64,000 nucleotides of DNA, taken from Streptomyces sp. TLI_146. Lineage in GTDB: Bacteria > Actinomycetota > Actinomycetes > Streptomycetales > Streptomycetaceae. Positions 8,524-18,430 of the stretch are shown piece by piece. The notes under the pieces were generated by a model. It saw only the letters and a program-made list of their open reading frames with translations, had not been told where the DNA came from and searched no databases. The stretch's first letter is position 1, and every line of letters starts with the position of its first letter. Made by a program: the position numbers and the translations under genes. Location: assembly GCF_002846415.1 (NCBI RefSeq), contig NZ_PJMX01000001.1, positions 7,440,001-7,504,000 on the forward strand. Reading direction: 5' to 3'.

Positions 8524-8867
8524 TCTTCGCGGTGCGGATCCCGCCGCTCGTGCCCTTCCTCGCCGTCCCGGCCGCGCGCAGACTCGCCGATTCGCTGCCG
8601 CCAGGGCCCGCCGCCCCTCTGCACCCCGCGCTCCGCCCCCTGCGCGCGCCCCTCGAATACGCCCTGGAGCGCTGCGCCGACGAGGCCGCCGCCTCAGCCG
8701 TGGGCGACCGCGGGCTCGCCGCCCGCGCCATCGGCCGCGCCGCCCTCGCATCGAGACCGCCCAGGGCGAGGACTGACCCGTCCGGGCACGCGGTGGCACC
8801 CCAACGGCCCAGCAACGCTGAGGCCCGGCGCCCGCCGCCCCGGAGAGTGGATCCCGTACGCCCGTGA
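8520..8867 (+). pseudogene. Internally deleted M56 (BlaR1-like) metallopeptidase remnant
   Basis: The frame begins MIFAVRIPPLVPFLAVPAAR, like the first membrane segment of actinobacterial M56 proteases that follow BlaI genes. After about 30 residues it jumps to HPALRPLRAPLEYALERCAD, which resembles the segment that normally lies beyond the HExxH zinc site. The membrane segments and the catalytic HExxH between them are missing. The ATGA overlap with the repressor gene is preserved. The final 30 residues look like read-through into non-coding sequence. Family similarity is recalled, not searched. Confidence 0.7.
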
Positions 8868-8907
8868 CGGCGTGCCATGCCACGAACGGCCAGCGCGGGA
8901 GGCAGCC

Positions 8908-9477
8908 ATGACATGCATCAACCGACGGGACCTGGGACTCCTCGTCCTGCGGGTGGGCACCGGCGCCGTCCTCGCGGCGCACGGCACCCAGAAGCTCTTC
9001 GGCTGGTTCGGCGGCGGCGGGATCGAGGCCACCGCCGCCGGGATGGAGCACATGGGCTTCCATCCCGGCAAGCAGAGCGCGGTGGCCGCCGGGCTCGGCG
9101 AGGCCGGCGGCGGCGCGCTCCTGGCCCTGGGCCTGGCCACCCCGGCCGCCGGGGCGGCGGCGGCCGGAGCGATGGCGGGCGCGGTCGCCGTGCACGCCCC
9201 GGCCGGGTTCTTCGCCCAGGGCGGCGGCTTCGAGTACCCCGCGTTCCTCGGCTTCACGGCCGCCGCGATCGGCGTCGCCGGAGCCGGGCGCTACTCCCTC
9301 GACCACGCCTCCGGCCATGTCCTGGACCGGCCGTGGACGGTCGCCCTGGCGTTCCTCGGCAGCGCGGCGGCGGCCGCCCTGGTCGTCGGCCGACGGGCGC
9401 AGGGTCAGGACAACGGCGACGTCGAGGGGGAGCGGGCGGAGGCCGACGCCTCGCCGGAGGCCGGGACGTCCGCGTAA
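8908..9477 (+). CDS. DoxX-family membrane protein
   Basis: 189 residues. Start at 8908, behind GGGAGG. The N-terminal LLVLRVGTGAVLAAHGTQKL and the following FGWFGGGG are the DoxX signature, and four hydrophobic helices follow. DoxX proteins are small integral membrane proteins of uncertain role, some tied to oxidoreductase or redox-stress complexes. The last 25 residues are a charged cytoplasmic tail. The 159 bases that follow, up to panD, hold nothing I can name. Confidence 0.88.
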   Translation: MTCINRRDLGLLVLRVGTGAVLAAHGTQKLFGWFGGGGIEATAAGMEHMGFHPGKQSAVAAGLGEAGGGALLALGLATPAAGAAAAGAMAGAVAVHAPAGFFAQGGGFEYPAFLGFTAAAIGVAGAGRYSLDHASGHVLDRPWTVALAFLGSAAAAALVVGRRAQGQDNGDVEGERAEADASPEAGTSA

Positions 9478-9636
9478 CCCAGGGGCCCACGGCGGGCGCC
9501 GGGCATTCAACTCGCGCCGCTGTTGAGATCGAGACGCAGGCCACAGGCCCGCGCGGCGGACCGGGGCCGTACCCTGTCGTCGACGGCGCGTACCCCGACC
9601 GGGGGCGCGACCCTTTGTACGCCAGGGAGTGACGCA

Positions 9637-10095
9637 GTGCTGCGCACCATGTTCAAGTCCAAGATCCACCGAGCCACCGTGACCCAGGCGGACCTCCACT
9701 ACGTGGGGTCGGTGACGGTCGACGCCGAGCTGATGGAAGCCGCCGATCTGCTGCCCGGCGAGCTCGTCCACATCGTCGACATCGACAACGGCGCCCGCCT
9801 GGAGACCTACGTCATCGAGGGCGAGCGCGGCTCCGGCGTCATCGGCATCAACGGCGCCGCCGCCCATCTCGTCCACCCCGGCGACCTGGTGATCCTCATC
9901 AGCTACGCCCAGGTCGACGACGCCGAGGCGCGCACCCTGCGCCCCAGCGTCGTCCACGTCGACGCCGACAACCGCATCGTCGAACTCGGCGCCGACGCCT
10001 CGGCCCCGGTGCCCGGCACCGACCAGCGCCGCGGCCCGCACGCCGTGGCCGCCGTCCCCGTCCCTTCCAGCCCCGCCGCCGTTCCCCAGCACTGA
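9637..10095 (+). CDS. panD: Aspartate 1-decarboxylase (pyruvoyl enzyme)
   Basis: 152 residues from GTG 9637 (AGGGAG upstream). It begins [20 protein letters not shown] and reaches HYVGSVTV, which places the self-cleavage site between Gly24 and Ser25, exactly as in characterised PanD. The pyruvoyl group forms on Ser25. The enzyme makes beta-alanine from aspartate for pantothenate and CoA. Residues past 125 are a variable tail. A racemase-fold gene follows after 14 bases, so the two are probably co-transcribed. Confidence 0.97.
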   Translation: MLRTMFKSKIHRATVTQADLHYVGSVTVDAELMEAADLLPGELVHIVDIDNGARLETYVIEGERGSGVIGINGAAAHLVHPGDLVILISYAQVDDAEARTLRPSVVHVDADNRIVELGADASAPVPGTDQRRGPHAVAAVPVPSSPAAVPQH

Positions 10096-10109
10096 TCCGG
10101 GAGAAACGT

Positions 10110-10739
10110 ATGCTCGCGCTGCTCCACACCTCGATGGTGCACGTGCCGGTCTTCAACGCCCTGCGCGACGAGAACCACCCCGGCCTCGAACTGCGCCACC
10201 TGGTGTACGAGGAACTGCTCGGCCGCGCCCGCGGGCTCGGCCCCGCCGGTGCCGCCGAGGCCACCAGGACGGTCATCTCCGAGATCACCGCCGAGGGCGC
10301 GACGGCGGTGCTGTGCACCTGCTCGACGATCGGCGCCGTCGCGGAGGCCGCCGGGGCCGAACTCGGCGTGCCCGTCCTGCGGGTGGACCGCCCGATGGCC
10401 GCGGCGGCGGTCGCGTACGGCTCCCGGATCACGGTCCTCGCCGCCCTGGAGGCCACCCTGCGCCCGACCTCGGACCTCCTCCACGAGGAGGCGGCCGCGG
10501 CGGGCCGCGAGGTCTCGCTGCGGCCGGTCCTGGTGCCCGACGCCTGGCGCCGCTTCGAGAAGGGCGACCTGGAGGGCTACGCGTGGGCGGTGGCCGAGGC
10601 CATCGAGGAGGTCGAGGACGCGGACGTCATCGTCCTGGCCCAGGCCTCCATGACACCGGGCGCGCAGCTCGTCCCGTCGAAGATCCCGGTCCTGTCCAGC
10701 CCGCGCCTCGGCCTGGAGGCGGCGGCGAAGCTGGTGTGA
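10110..10739 (+). CDS. Asp/Glu/hydantoin racemase-fold protein, one catalytic Cys
   Basis: 209 residues of the Asp/Glu racemase superfamily. The first-half nucleophile region is present (AVLCTCSTIGAVAEAAG near residue 69). The second-half site, normally with another cysteine, reads VIVLAQASMTPGAQL, so that cysteine is absent. Two-base racemisation therefore looks unlikely. Single-Cys relatives such as arylmalonate decarboxylase are precedents for other chemistry. It lies 14 bases after panD with a ribosome site GGGAGAAA, suggesting a job around aspartate or beta-alanine. Substrate unknown. Confidence 0.8.
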   Translation: MLALLHTSMVHVPVFNALRDENHPGLELRHLVYEELLGRARGLGPAGAAEATRTVISEITAEGATAVLCTCSTIGAVAEAAGAELGVPVLRVDRPMAAAAVAYGSRITVLAALEATLRPTSDLLHEEAAAAGREVSLRPVLVPDAWRRFEKGDLEGYAWAVAEAIEEVEDADVIVLAQASMTPGAQLVPSKIPVLSSPRLGLEAAAKLV

Positions 10740-10740
10740 A

Positions 10741-10781
10741 CGGGCGCGGTCCGGGGACCCTGGGCCCCCGGACCGCGCCCG
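10741..10781. terminator. Bidirectional terminator hairpin
   Basis: A perfect 16-bp GC-rich stem (10741-10756 with 10766-10781) and 9-base loop lie between the racemase-like gene and the convergent gnd. There is no U tract, as is usual in Streptomyces. Confidence 0.8.
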
Positions 10782-10785
10782 CCGC

Positions 10786-12228
10786 TCAGCCCGCCTCGAC
10801 CTCGGTGCGGTCCCCGCCCCACAGCGTGTGGAACGAGCCCTCGCGGTCCACCCGGCGATAGGTGTGCGCCCCGAAGAAGTCCCGCTGCCCCTGGGTGAGC
10901 GCCGCCGGCAGCCGCTCGGCCCGCAGCGCGTCGTAGTACGCCAGCGCCGCCGAGAAGCCCGGCACCGGCACGCCCTGGCGCGTCGCCGCCACGACCACCG
11001 CGCGCCAGTCCTCCTGCGCCGCCCCGATCTCCTCGCCGAACCGCTTGTCCGAGAGGAGGCTCACCAGGTCGGGCTCGGCGTCGTACGCCGCCCGGATCCG
11101 GTCCAGGAAGGCCGCCCGGATGATGCACCCGGCCCGCCAGATCGCGGCCACCGAGCCCAGGTCGACACCCCACTCGTACTGCTCGCTGCCCGCCCGGATC
11201 TGGTGGAAGCCCTGGGTGTACGACACGATCTTCGACGCGTACAGCGCCTGCTCCACCTGGGCGGCGAAGGCCTCCGCCGCCTTCTCGTCGAGCGGCTCGG
11301 GCACGGGTCCGGCGAGCGCGCCGGACGCCTCGCGCAGATCGGCGTGGCCGGAGAGGGAGCGCGCGAACACCGCCTCGGCGATGCCGGAGACCGGCACCCC
11401 GAGGTCGAGGGCGATCTGCACGGTCCAGCGCCCCGTGCCCTTCTGCTCGGCCCGGTCCTGCACGACGTCGACGAACGGCTTGCCGGTCGCCGCGTCCTCG
11501 TGGGCGAGCACCTCCGCCGTGATCTCGATCAGATACGAGTCGAGCCGGCCCGTGTTCCAGCCCCGGAAGGTCTCCGCGATCTTGGCGGGGGAGTAACCGG
11601 CGACCGTGCGCAGCAGGTGGTAGGCCTCGGCGATCAGCTGCATGTCGGCGTACTCGATGCCGTTGTGCACCATCTTCACGAAGTGGCCCGCCCCGTCCGG
11701 TCCGACGTGCGTCACGCACGGGGTGCCGTCCGGGGCCTTCGCCGCGATCTTCTCCAGGAGCGGGCCCAGCGACTCGTACGACTCGGCCGAGCCGCCCGGC
11801 ATGATGCTCGGGCCGTGCAGTGCGCCCTCCTCGCCGCCCGATACGCCCGCGCCCACGAAGTGGATGCCGCGCTCGCGCAGCTCGCGCTCGCGCCGGCGGG
11901 TGTCCTCGAAGTGCGCGTTGCCGCCGTCGATGATGACGTCGCCCTCTTCGAGCAGCGGGGCGAACTCCTCGATCACCGCGTCCGTCGGCTCGCCCGCCTT
12001 CACCATGACGACCAGCCTGCGCGGCCGCTCCAGCGCCGCCACGAACTCCTCGGGCGTCTCGGCGGGCACGAACCGCCCCTCCTCGCCGAACTCCTCGACC
12101 AGGGCCCGGGTCTTGGCCGCCGTCCGGTTGTGCACCGCCACCGTGAGGCCGTTGCGAGCGAAGTTGCGGGCGAGGTTGCGCCCCATGACGGCGAGTCCGG
12201 TCACGCCGATCTGGGCTGTTCCACTCAT
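10786..12228 (-). CDS. gnd: 6-phosphogluconate dehydrogenase, decarboxylating
   Basis: 480 residues, the long form of the family. The NADP-binding motif GLAVMGRNLARNFARNGLTV opens the Rossmann fold. IDGGNAHFEDTRRRERELRE and GVSGGEEGALHGPSIMPGG are the substrate-binding signatures, and the lysine/asparagine of GHFVKMVHNGIEY is the catalytic pair. The reaction makes ribulose 5-phosphate, CO2 and NADPH in the oxidative pentose phosphate pathway. It is a single-gene unit here; its partners are not adjacent. Confidence 0.97.
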   Translation of the reverse strand: MSGTAQIGVTGLAVMGRNLARNFARNGLTVAVHNRTAAKTRALVEEFGEEGRFVPAETPEEFVAALERPRRLVVMVKAGEPTDAVIEEFAPLLEEGDVIIDGGNAHFEDTRRRERELRERGIHFVGAGVSGGEEGALHGPSIMPGGSAESYESLGPLLEKIAAKAPDGTPCVTHVGPDGAGHFVKMVHNGIEYADMQLIAEAYHLLRTVAGYSPAKIAETFRGWNTGRLDSYLIEITAEVLAHEDAATGKPFVDVVQDRAEQKGTGRWTVQIALDLGVPVSGIAEAVFARSLSGHADLREASGALAGPVPEPLDEKAAEAFAAQVEQALYASKIVSYTQGFHQIRAGSEQYEWGVDLGSVAAIWRAGCIIRAAFLDRIRAAYDAEPDLVSLLSDKRFGEEIGAAQEDWRAVVVAATRQGVPVPGFSAALAYYDALRAERLPAALTQGQRDFFGAHTYRRVDREGSFHTLWGGDRTEVEAG

Positions 12229-12332
12229 GGCTGTGCTCCTGAATCATCGGATGCGCTGCTCGATCAACCCTACGGAAGACTCCAAGCCGCGCGACTCGGC
12301 CGGCATTCCCCTCGAAGCGTGGGTACGCACTC

Positions 12333-14500
<2,168 letters not shown>

Positions 14501-14569
14501 GCATCCACGATCTCTCGCGAATCGCCTTGCGTCGTCGTCCTTGAGACCGCATTGACACGTACTGCCATA

Positions 14570-14587
14570 GGAGTAGGCGTCTACTCC
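14570..14587. promoter_or_regulatory. Palindrome in DMT/FhuF divergent region
   Basis: GGAGTAG-GCGT-CTACTCC, perfect 7-bp arms with a 4-base spacer. A TTGACA box lies just upstream at 14552-14557. It is the only clear dyad in the 254 bases between the two divergent genes, so it could control either. It does not resemble an iron box. Confidence 0.45.
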
Positions 14588-14754
14588 AGAAGTCGTCCAT
14601 ACATCGGACATTCGGCACAACTGCTGGTGAGGGTGGGTGTCTCCGGACCTTTTCGGCCAGGTGCGCGACGGGGGATGTCCGGTAGTAGTCGTACGCGAGT
14701 TCGAGGGGAAATCTGTAAGAATCCACGGGTGGACGGCAGGAGATCGGGGGACGA

Positions 14755-15450
14755 GTGGTGGATCTGGCCGCGGTGGCGTCGGTGGGCGGGTTCTTCGCGC
14801 TGCGCACCGGACCGGCCGACGGTGCGCACCTTCCGCTGGCGCGGCTGTACGCGGGCGAGGGCGCCCCACTGACGGCCCGGATCGACACCGTCGCGGCCGC
14901 CCTGCGCGCGCCCGAGCGCCGGACCGCCGCCTCCATCGCCCACCTGGGACTCGTCGCCCGGCTCTGGTCGATCGCCCTCGGGTCCGCCGTGCTCCACGGC
15001 GAGCTGCCCGACCTCGATCCGAAGGCCCTGTCGTGGGACGGCGGCCGCGGCGCCCCCGACGACCTGTTGCTCGACGCGGTCCGGCCGCTGCCCGGCACCG
15101 CCGAGCGGATCCGCGAGAGCGTCCAGTACGGCCACCTCGTCCCGCTCGCCGAGGCCTTCCGCCGCGACACCTCCATCTCGTCCGGCCTGCTGTGGGGCAA
15201 CGCGGGCTCCGCGCTCGCCGGGGCCGTCCGCGAGCTGCACCGCTGGGCGCGGCGCGAGGGCCGCCCCGACGCCGCCCGGCGGGTGCTGGAGCTCGGCGCC
15301 GAGCTCTTCGCCCACCCCGACCTGGCGGGCACCGGCACCCTGCTCCCCGGCCCGGCCTTCCGGCGCCGCAGCTGCTGCCTCTACTACCGCTGCCCGGGCG
15401 CCGGACTGTGCGGCGACTGCGCCTTCGACCGGCCGCCGGCACGCGCCTGA
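14755..15450 (+). CDS. FhuF-like (2Fe-2S) ferric-siderophore reductase
   Basis: 231 residues, starting at GTG 14755 (GGGGGACGA upstream; a second GTG follows directly). The C terminus has RRSCCLYYRCPGAGLCGDCA, the C-C-x10-C-x2-C site that binds a [2Fe-2S] cluster in the FhuF family. The rest is helical and variable, as usual. The likely role is cytoplasmic release of iron from imported siderophores. No siderophore transporter is next to it. Confidence 0.82.
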   Translation: MVDLAAVASVGGFFALRTGPADGAHLPLARLYAGEGAPLTARIDTVAAALRAPERRTAASIAHLGLVARLWSIALGSAVLHGELPDLDPKALSWDGGRGAPDDLLLDAVRPLPGTAERIRESVQYGHLVPLAEAFRRDTSISSGLLWGNAGSALAGAVRELHRWARREGRPDAARRVLELGAELFAHPDLAGTGTLLPGPAFRRRSCCLYYRCPGAGLCGDCAFDRPPARA

Positions 15451-15580
15451 CCGGCGGCCGGTCAGGCTCGCGGTTTGGTGTGCGGTTTGGTATGCGGCGC
15501 CCTCGATCCGTACGATTCCGCTTTTGGGAACTTCCACACGCGGGCGAGACCGCACATATGACCGAGGAACGGCGACGGCG

Positions 15581-17116
15581 ATGACGGTGACAGAGGACAT
15601 CCAGGACCAGGGGTACGGTCCCGGCATCGGCCAGGAGCCCGGCGAACCCGACGTGGAGTACGGCCCCGGCATCGACCCGGAGCGGCTCGCCGTCTGCCTC
15701 AGCGTGCTCGACGAGCTCGACACCATCGAGGTCGACCACCCGGACGCGATCGCCGTGCGCCGCGCCACCGCCGCCATCTACCGGACCGTGAAGCAGCGCC
15801 GCCGCCAGGAGCGCCGGGCCGCCAAGACCGCCCACGACCGGGCCGTCACCGAGGCCACCGCCACCGGCTCCGCCGAGCGCATCGACGACGAGACCGAGGG
15901 CATCCTGCCGTCGTCCGCGACCCCCACCGGAGAGATCGCGGGGATACTCCAGCGCCCGCGCTCCTGCTACATCTGCAAGACGCGGTACGTCGAGGTCGAC
16001 TACTTCTACCACCAGCTCTGCCAGAAGTGCGCCGCCGAGAACCGCTTCCGCCGGGACGCCCGCACCGACCTGAGCGGCAAGCGCGCGCTGCTCACCGGCG
16101 GCCGGGCGAAGATCGGTATGTACATCGCGCTGCGGCTGCTGCGCGACGGCGCCCACACCACGATCACCACGCGCTTCCCCAAGGACGCCATCCGCCGGTT
16201 CAAGGCGATGGAGGACTCGGCGGAGTGGATGCACCGCCTGGAGGTCGTCGGCATCGACCTGCGCGACCCGGCGCAGGTGGTCGCGCTGGCCGAGCAGACC
16301 GCCGAGCAGGGTCCGCTGGACATCCTGATCAACAACGCCACCCAGACCGTGCGCCGGCTGCCCTCCGCCTACGCCGCCCTGGTCGACGGCGAGGGCGCCC
16401 CGCTGCCCGCCGGTGAGCTGCCCGCCCACCACGTCATCGGCGCCTTCAACTCCGGCGCGGTCGGTGAACTCGTCGGGTCGGCCGCGCTGCCGCTCGGCAC
16501 CTCCGGCCTCGACGCCCAGCAGGTCGCCGACCTCGCCCTGGTCGCGGGCAACGCCAGCATCGCCCGGCACCACGACGGCACCGCCATCGACGCGGGCGGT
16601 CTGCTCCCGGACGTCGTCGACACCAACACCTGGGTGCAGTCCATCGACCAGATCTCCCCGGTCGAGCTGCTGGAGACCCAGCTGTGCAACTACACCGCGC
16701 CGTTCATCCTGATCAGCATGCTCCGCCCGGTGATGGCCGAGGCCGCCCGCAAGGCGCCGAACGGCCGCGCGTACGTGGTGAACGTCTCGGCGATGGAGGG
16801 TGTCTTCAGCCGCGGCTACAAGGGCGCCGGTCACCCCAATACCAACGCCGCCAAGGCCGCCATGAACATGGTCACCCGGACCAGCGGCCAGGAGATGTTC
16901 GAGACCGACAAGATCCTGATGACCTCGGTCGACACCGGCTGGATCACCGACGAGCGCCCGCACCACGACAAGCTGCGGCTCGCCGAGGAGGGCTTCCACG
17001 CCCCGCTGGACCTGGTCGACGGGGCCGCGCGCGTGTACGACCCGATCGTGCGCGGCGAGGCGGGCGAGGACCTGCACAGCGTCTTCCTGAAGGACTACGC
17101 GCCCGGCAACTGGTAG
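15581..17116 (+). CDS. SDR-fold protein with N-terminal zinc ribbon
   Basis: 511 residues, about twice a normal SDR. Residues 1-125 are acidic then basic-helical. A zinc ribbon follows: CYICKTRYVEVDYFYHQLCQ with a second CxxC (CQKCA) near residues 128-150. A Rossmann segment GKRALLTGGRAKIGMYIALR starts near 165, and LINNATQTV matches the SDR NNAG strand. The usual YxxxK is TNAAK, so the catalytic tyrosine is replaced, although the lysine and an upstream serine (VNVSAMEG) remain. An insertion separates the NNA strand from the active site. Cofactor binding is likely but dehydrogenase activity is doubtful. Confidence 0.85.
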   Translation: MTVTEDIQDQGYGPGIGQEPGEPDVEYGPGIDPERLAVCLSVLDELDTIEVDHPDAIAVRRATAAIYRTVKQRRRQERRAAKTAHDRAVTEATATGSAERIDDETEGILPSSATPTGEIAGILQRPRSCYICKTRYVEVDYFYHQLCQKCAAENRFRRDARTDLSGKRALLTGGRAKIGMYIALRLLRDGAHTTITTRFPKDAIRRFKAMEDSAEWMHRLEVVGIDLRDPAQVVALAEQTAEQGPLDILINNATQTVRRLPSAYAALVDGEGAPLPAGELPAHHVIGAFNSGAVGELVGSAALPLGTSGLDAQQVADLALVAGNASIARHHDGTAIDAGGLLPDVVDTNTWVQSIDQISPVELLETQLCNYTAPFILISMLRPVMAEAARKAPNGRAYVVNVSAMEGVFSRGYKGAGHPNTNAAKAAMNMVTRTSGQEMFETDKILMTSVDTGWITDERPHHDKLRLAEEGFHAPLDLVDGAARVYDPIVRGEAGEDLHSVFLKDYAPGNW

Positions 17117-17122
17117 GCCCAC

Positions 17123-17181
17123 CGGATACGCGAAAGTGGCCGGCCTCCCTCGGGGGGAGCCCGGCCACTTTCGCGTATCCG
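17123..17181. terminator. Bidirectional terminator hairpin
   Basis: A 21-bp perfect outer stem (17123-17143 with 17161-17181) continues, after one mismatch, into an inner CTCCC/GGGAG stem. It lies between the convergent SDR and HD-domain genes. Confidence 0.85.
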
Positions 17182-17187
17182 CCGGGG

Positions 17188-17748
17188 TCAGGCGCCCCCG
17201 TGCCGCGCGGCCACCAGCTCCAGGACCGGCCGCCAGTCCTCCATCACGCCCACGTCCAGGCCGACCACCTTCCCCGCGTCGTCGGCCTGGCGCAGGGTGA
17301 GCGCCGCCTCGGCCTCCGGGCCGAGCGCGAAGGCGTCCGCCTCCTCGGGCGTCATCACCCCGCCCTGCGCCCGCAGGGTCAGCTCGCTCTGCGGCGACAG
17401 CGTCCGGTCGGGCTCGACCGCCGCGAGGTAGCGCTTGGCCGGAACGTGCAGCCGTACGAGCCGGGCGACCCGCGCCCCGAGCAGCGGGCGCACCGCGTCC
17501 GCCGCGCGGTCCGCGTGCCCGGCGTCGTCACCCGGACGGAGCAGATGCCCCAGATCGTGGACGAGCCCCGCGACCTGGAGCTCCTTGTCACTCGGATGGG
17601 CGCGCCGCAGCAGATGGGCGGTCTGCAGGGCGTGGTCGTGCAGATCGACCGGATCGCCGCTGCGGTCCGGTGTGTCCCAGGCGTCCCGGCAGGCGTGCAG
17701 CAGGTCCATCAGTTCCGCGACGGACCGAGGCCGGCTCGGCAGGTCCAT
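17188..17748 (-). CDS. HD-domain protein, PhnZ/MIOX-like
   Basis: 186 residues from ATG 17748, preceded by GGGGAGGAG. The motif set DLHDHALQTAHLLRRAHPSD, AGLVHDLGHLL, GHADRAADAVRPLLG and VRLHVPAKRYL has the H...HD...H...H pattern of HD proteins. In particular it resembles the PhnZ branch, in which HD residues bind a mixed-valence di-iron site and oxidise organophosphonates. No PhnY-type partner is adjacent, so the substrate is open. Phosphohydrolase activity is the alternative. Confidence 0.75.
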   Translation of the reverse strand: MDLPSRPRSVAELMDLLHACRDAWDTPDRSGDPVDLHDHALQTAHLLRRAHPSDKELQVAGLVHDLGHLLRPGDDAGHADRAADAVRPLLGARVARLVRLHVPAKRYLAAVEPDRTLSPQSELTLRAQGGVMTPEEADAFALGPEAEAALTLRQADDAGKVVGLDVGVMEDWRPVLELVAARHGGA

Positions 17749-18091
17749 GTGAACTCCTCCCCGGGTGGCGACCGACGCCGGCCAGCAGATCATGGCTGGA
17801 TGAACTCCGTGCTGAACGGGCGGCGAAGGAAAGTTGACGCAAAGGAAGTGGCCCCATCGAGCGGAGGCCCGCTCATTTGGTTACTCTGACCCCGACGGAA
17901 GCCATCAAAGGATCCACCAGTCCTCGATGCCCGTTCCGGGACCGGCCTGCAACCTGGCCGTGCTTCCGACAGAGTGCCGGCGCCACCGCGTCAGAACTGC
18001 CCCTGCCCCCTGCCCCCTTGGGCGGCCGGCGACCGGGAAGAGACCGGAGTCGCCAGTACGCCCAGGGTTACGCGACACAGAGGAGTGCGCG
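17749..18091. other. 343-base intergenic region
   Basis: It separates the HD gene from the 56-codon peptide gene. It contains a 6-4-6 hairpin at 17859-17874 and a C-rich stretch near 18000. A TTGACG at 17834 has no good -10 partner. I see no RNA gene or riboswitch. Confidence 0.5.
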
Positions 18092-18262
18092 GTGACACCA
18101 GAGATGACAGAACGCGAACAGCGGACGCCGGAACGCGGCGACCGGCCGGGCCGGCCCGAAAAGCTCCGCAACCTCGAAGTCTGGGCCCGTTCGGCCCCGA
18201 TCCGGCTGGCCGGATACGAGGACGACCTGGCCGAGCCGCACATTCTGCCTGGCATTGACTGA
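18092..18262 (+). CDS. 56-residue orphan peptide
   Basis: GTG at 18092 with GAGGAG eight bases upstream. The first half is charged and rich in Glu, Arg and Pro. The second half, RNLEVWARSAPIRLAGYEDD followed by LAEPHILPGID, looks ordered and selected. There is no signal peptide and no membrane helix. It stands alone between a 343-base leader region and a strong terminator, so it appears to be its own transcription unit. I do not recognise the family. A modified-peptide precursor is possible, but no modifying enzyme is nearby. Confidence 0.65.
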   Translation: MTPEMTEREQRTPERGDRPGRPEKLRNLEVWARSAPIRLAGYEDDLAEPHILPGID

Positions 18263-18273
18263 GTGGTTCCGTG

Positions 18274-18311
18274 CGACGTGTGCCCCCTGTTCCGGCAGGG
18301 GGCACACGTCG
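18274..18311 (+). terminator. Strong terminator after the 56-residue peptide
   Basis: A perfect 16-bp stem (18274-18289 with 18296-18311) with 6-base loop TTCCGG, starting 11 bases after the stop codon. Confidence 0.85.
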
Positions 18312-18430
18312 TTCCGGCGTGCCGCCAGGGGTGCGGCCGGGCTACCCGTATGCCGGTCGTCCGCTTGCGGGACCGGCGGACATCCGGCAGACAATAAGGG
18401 ATAACTCGGGGCAAGAGGTGGGAGATTTAC

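Noticed and set aside
10110-10739. Annotation as aspartate or glutamate racemase
   Set aside because: The second catalytic cysteine is missing, so only the fold can be claimed.
18092-18262. Lasso peptide precursor
   Set aside because: A core starting GYEDDLAE would have Glu at position 8, but the leader lacks the usual YxxPxLxxxGxxxxxTx pattern, and no B or C proteins are near.
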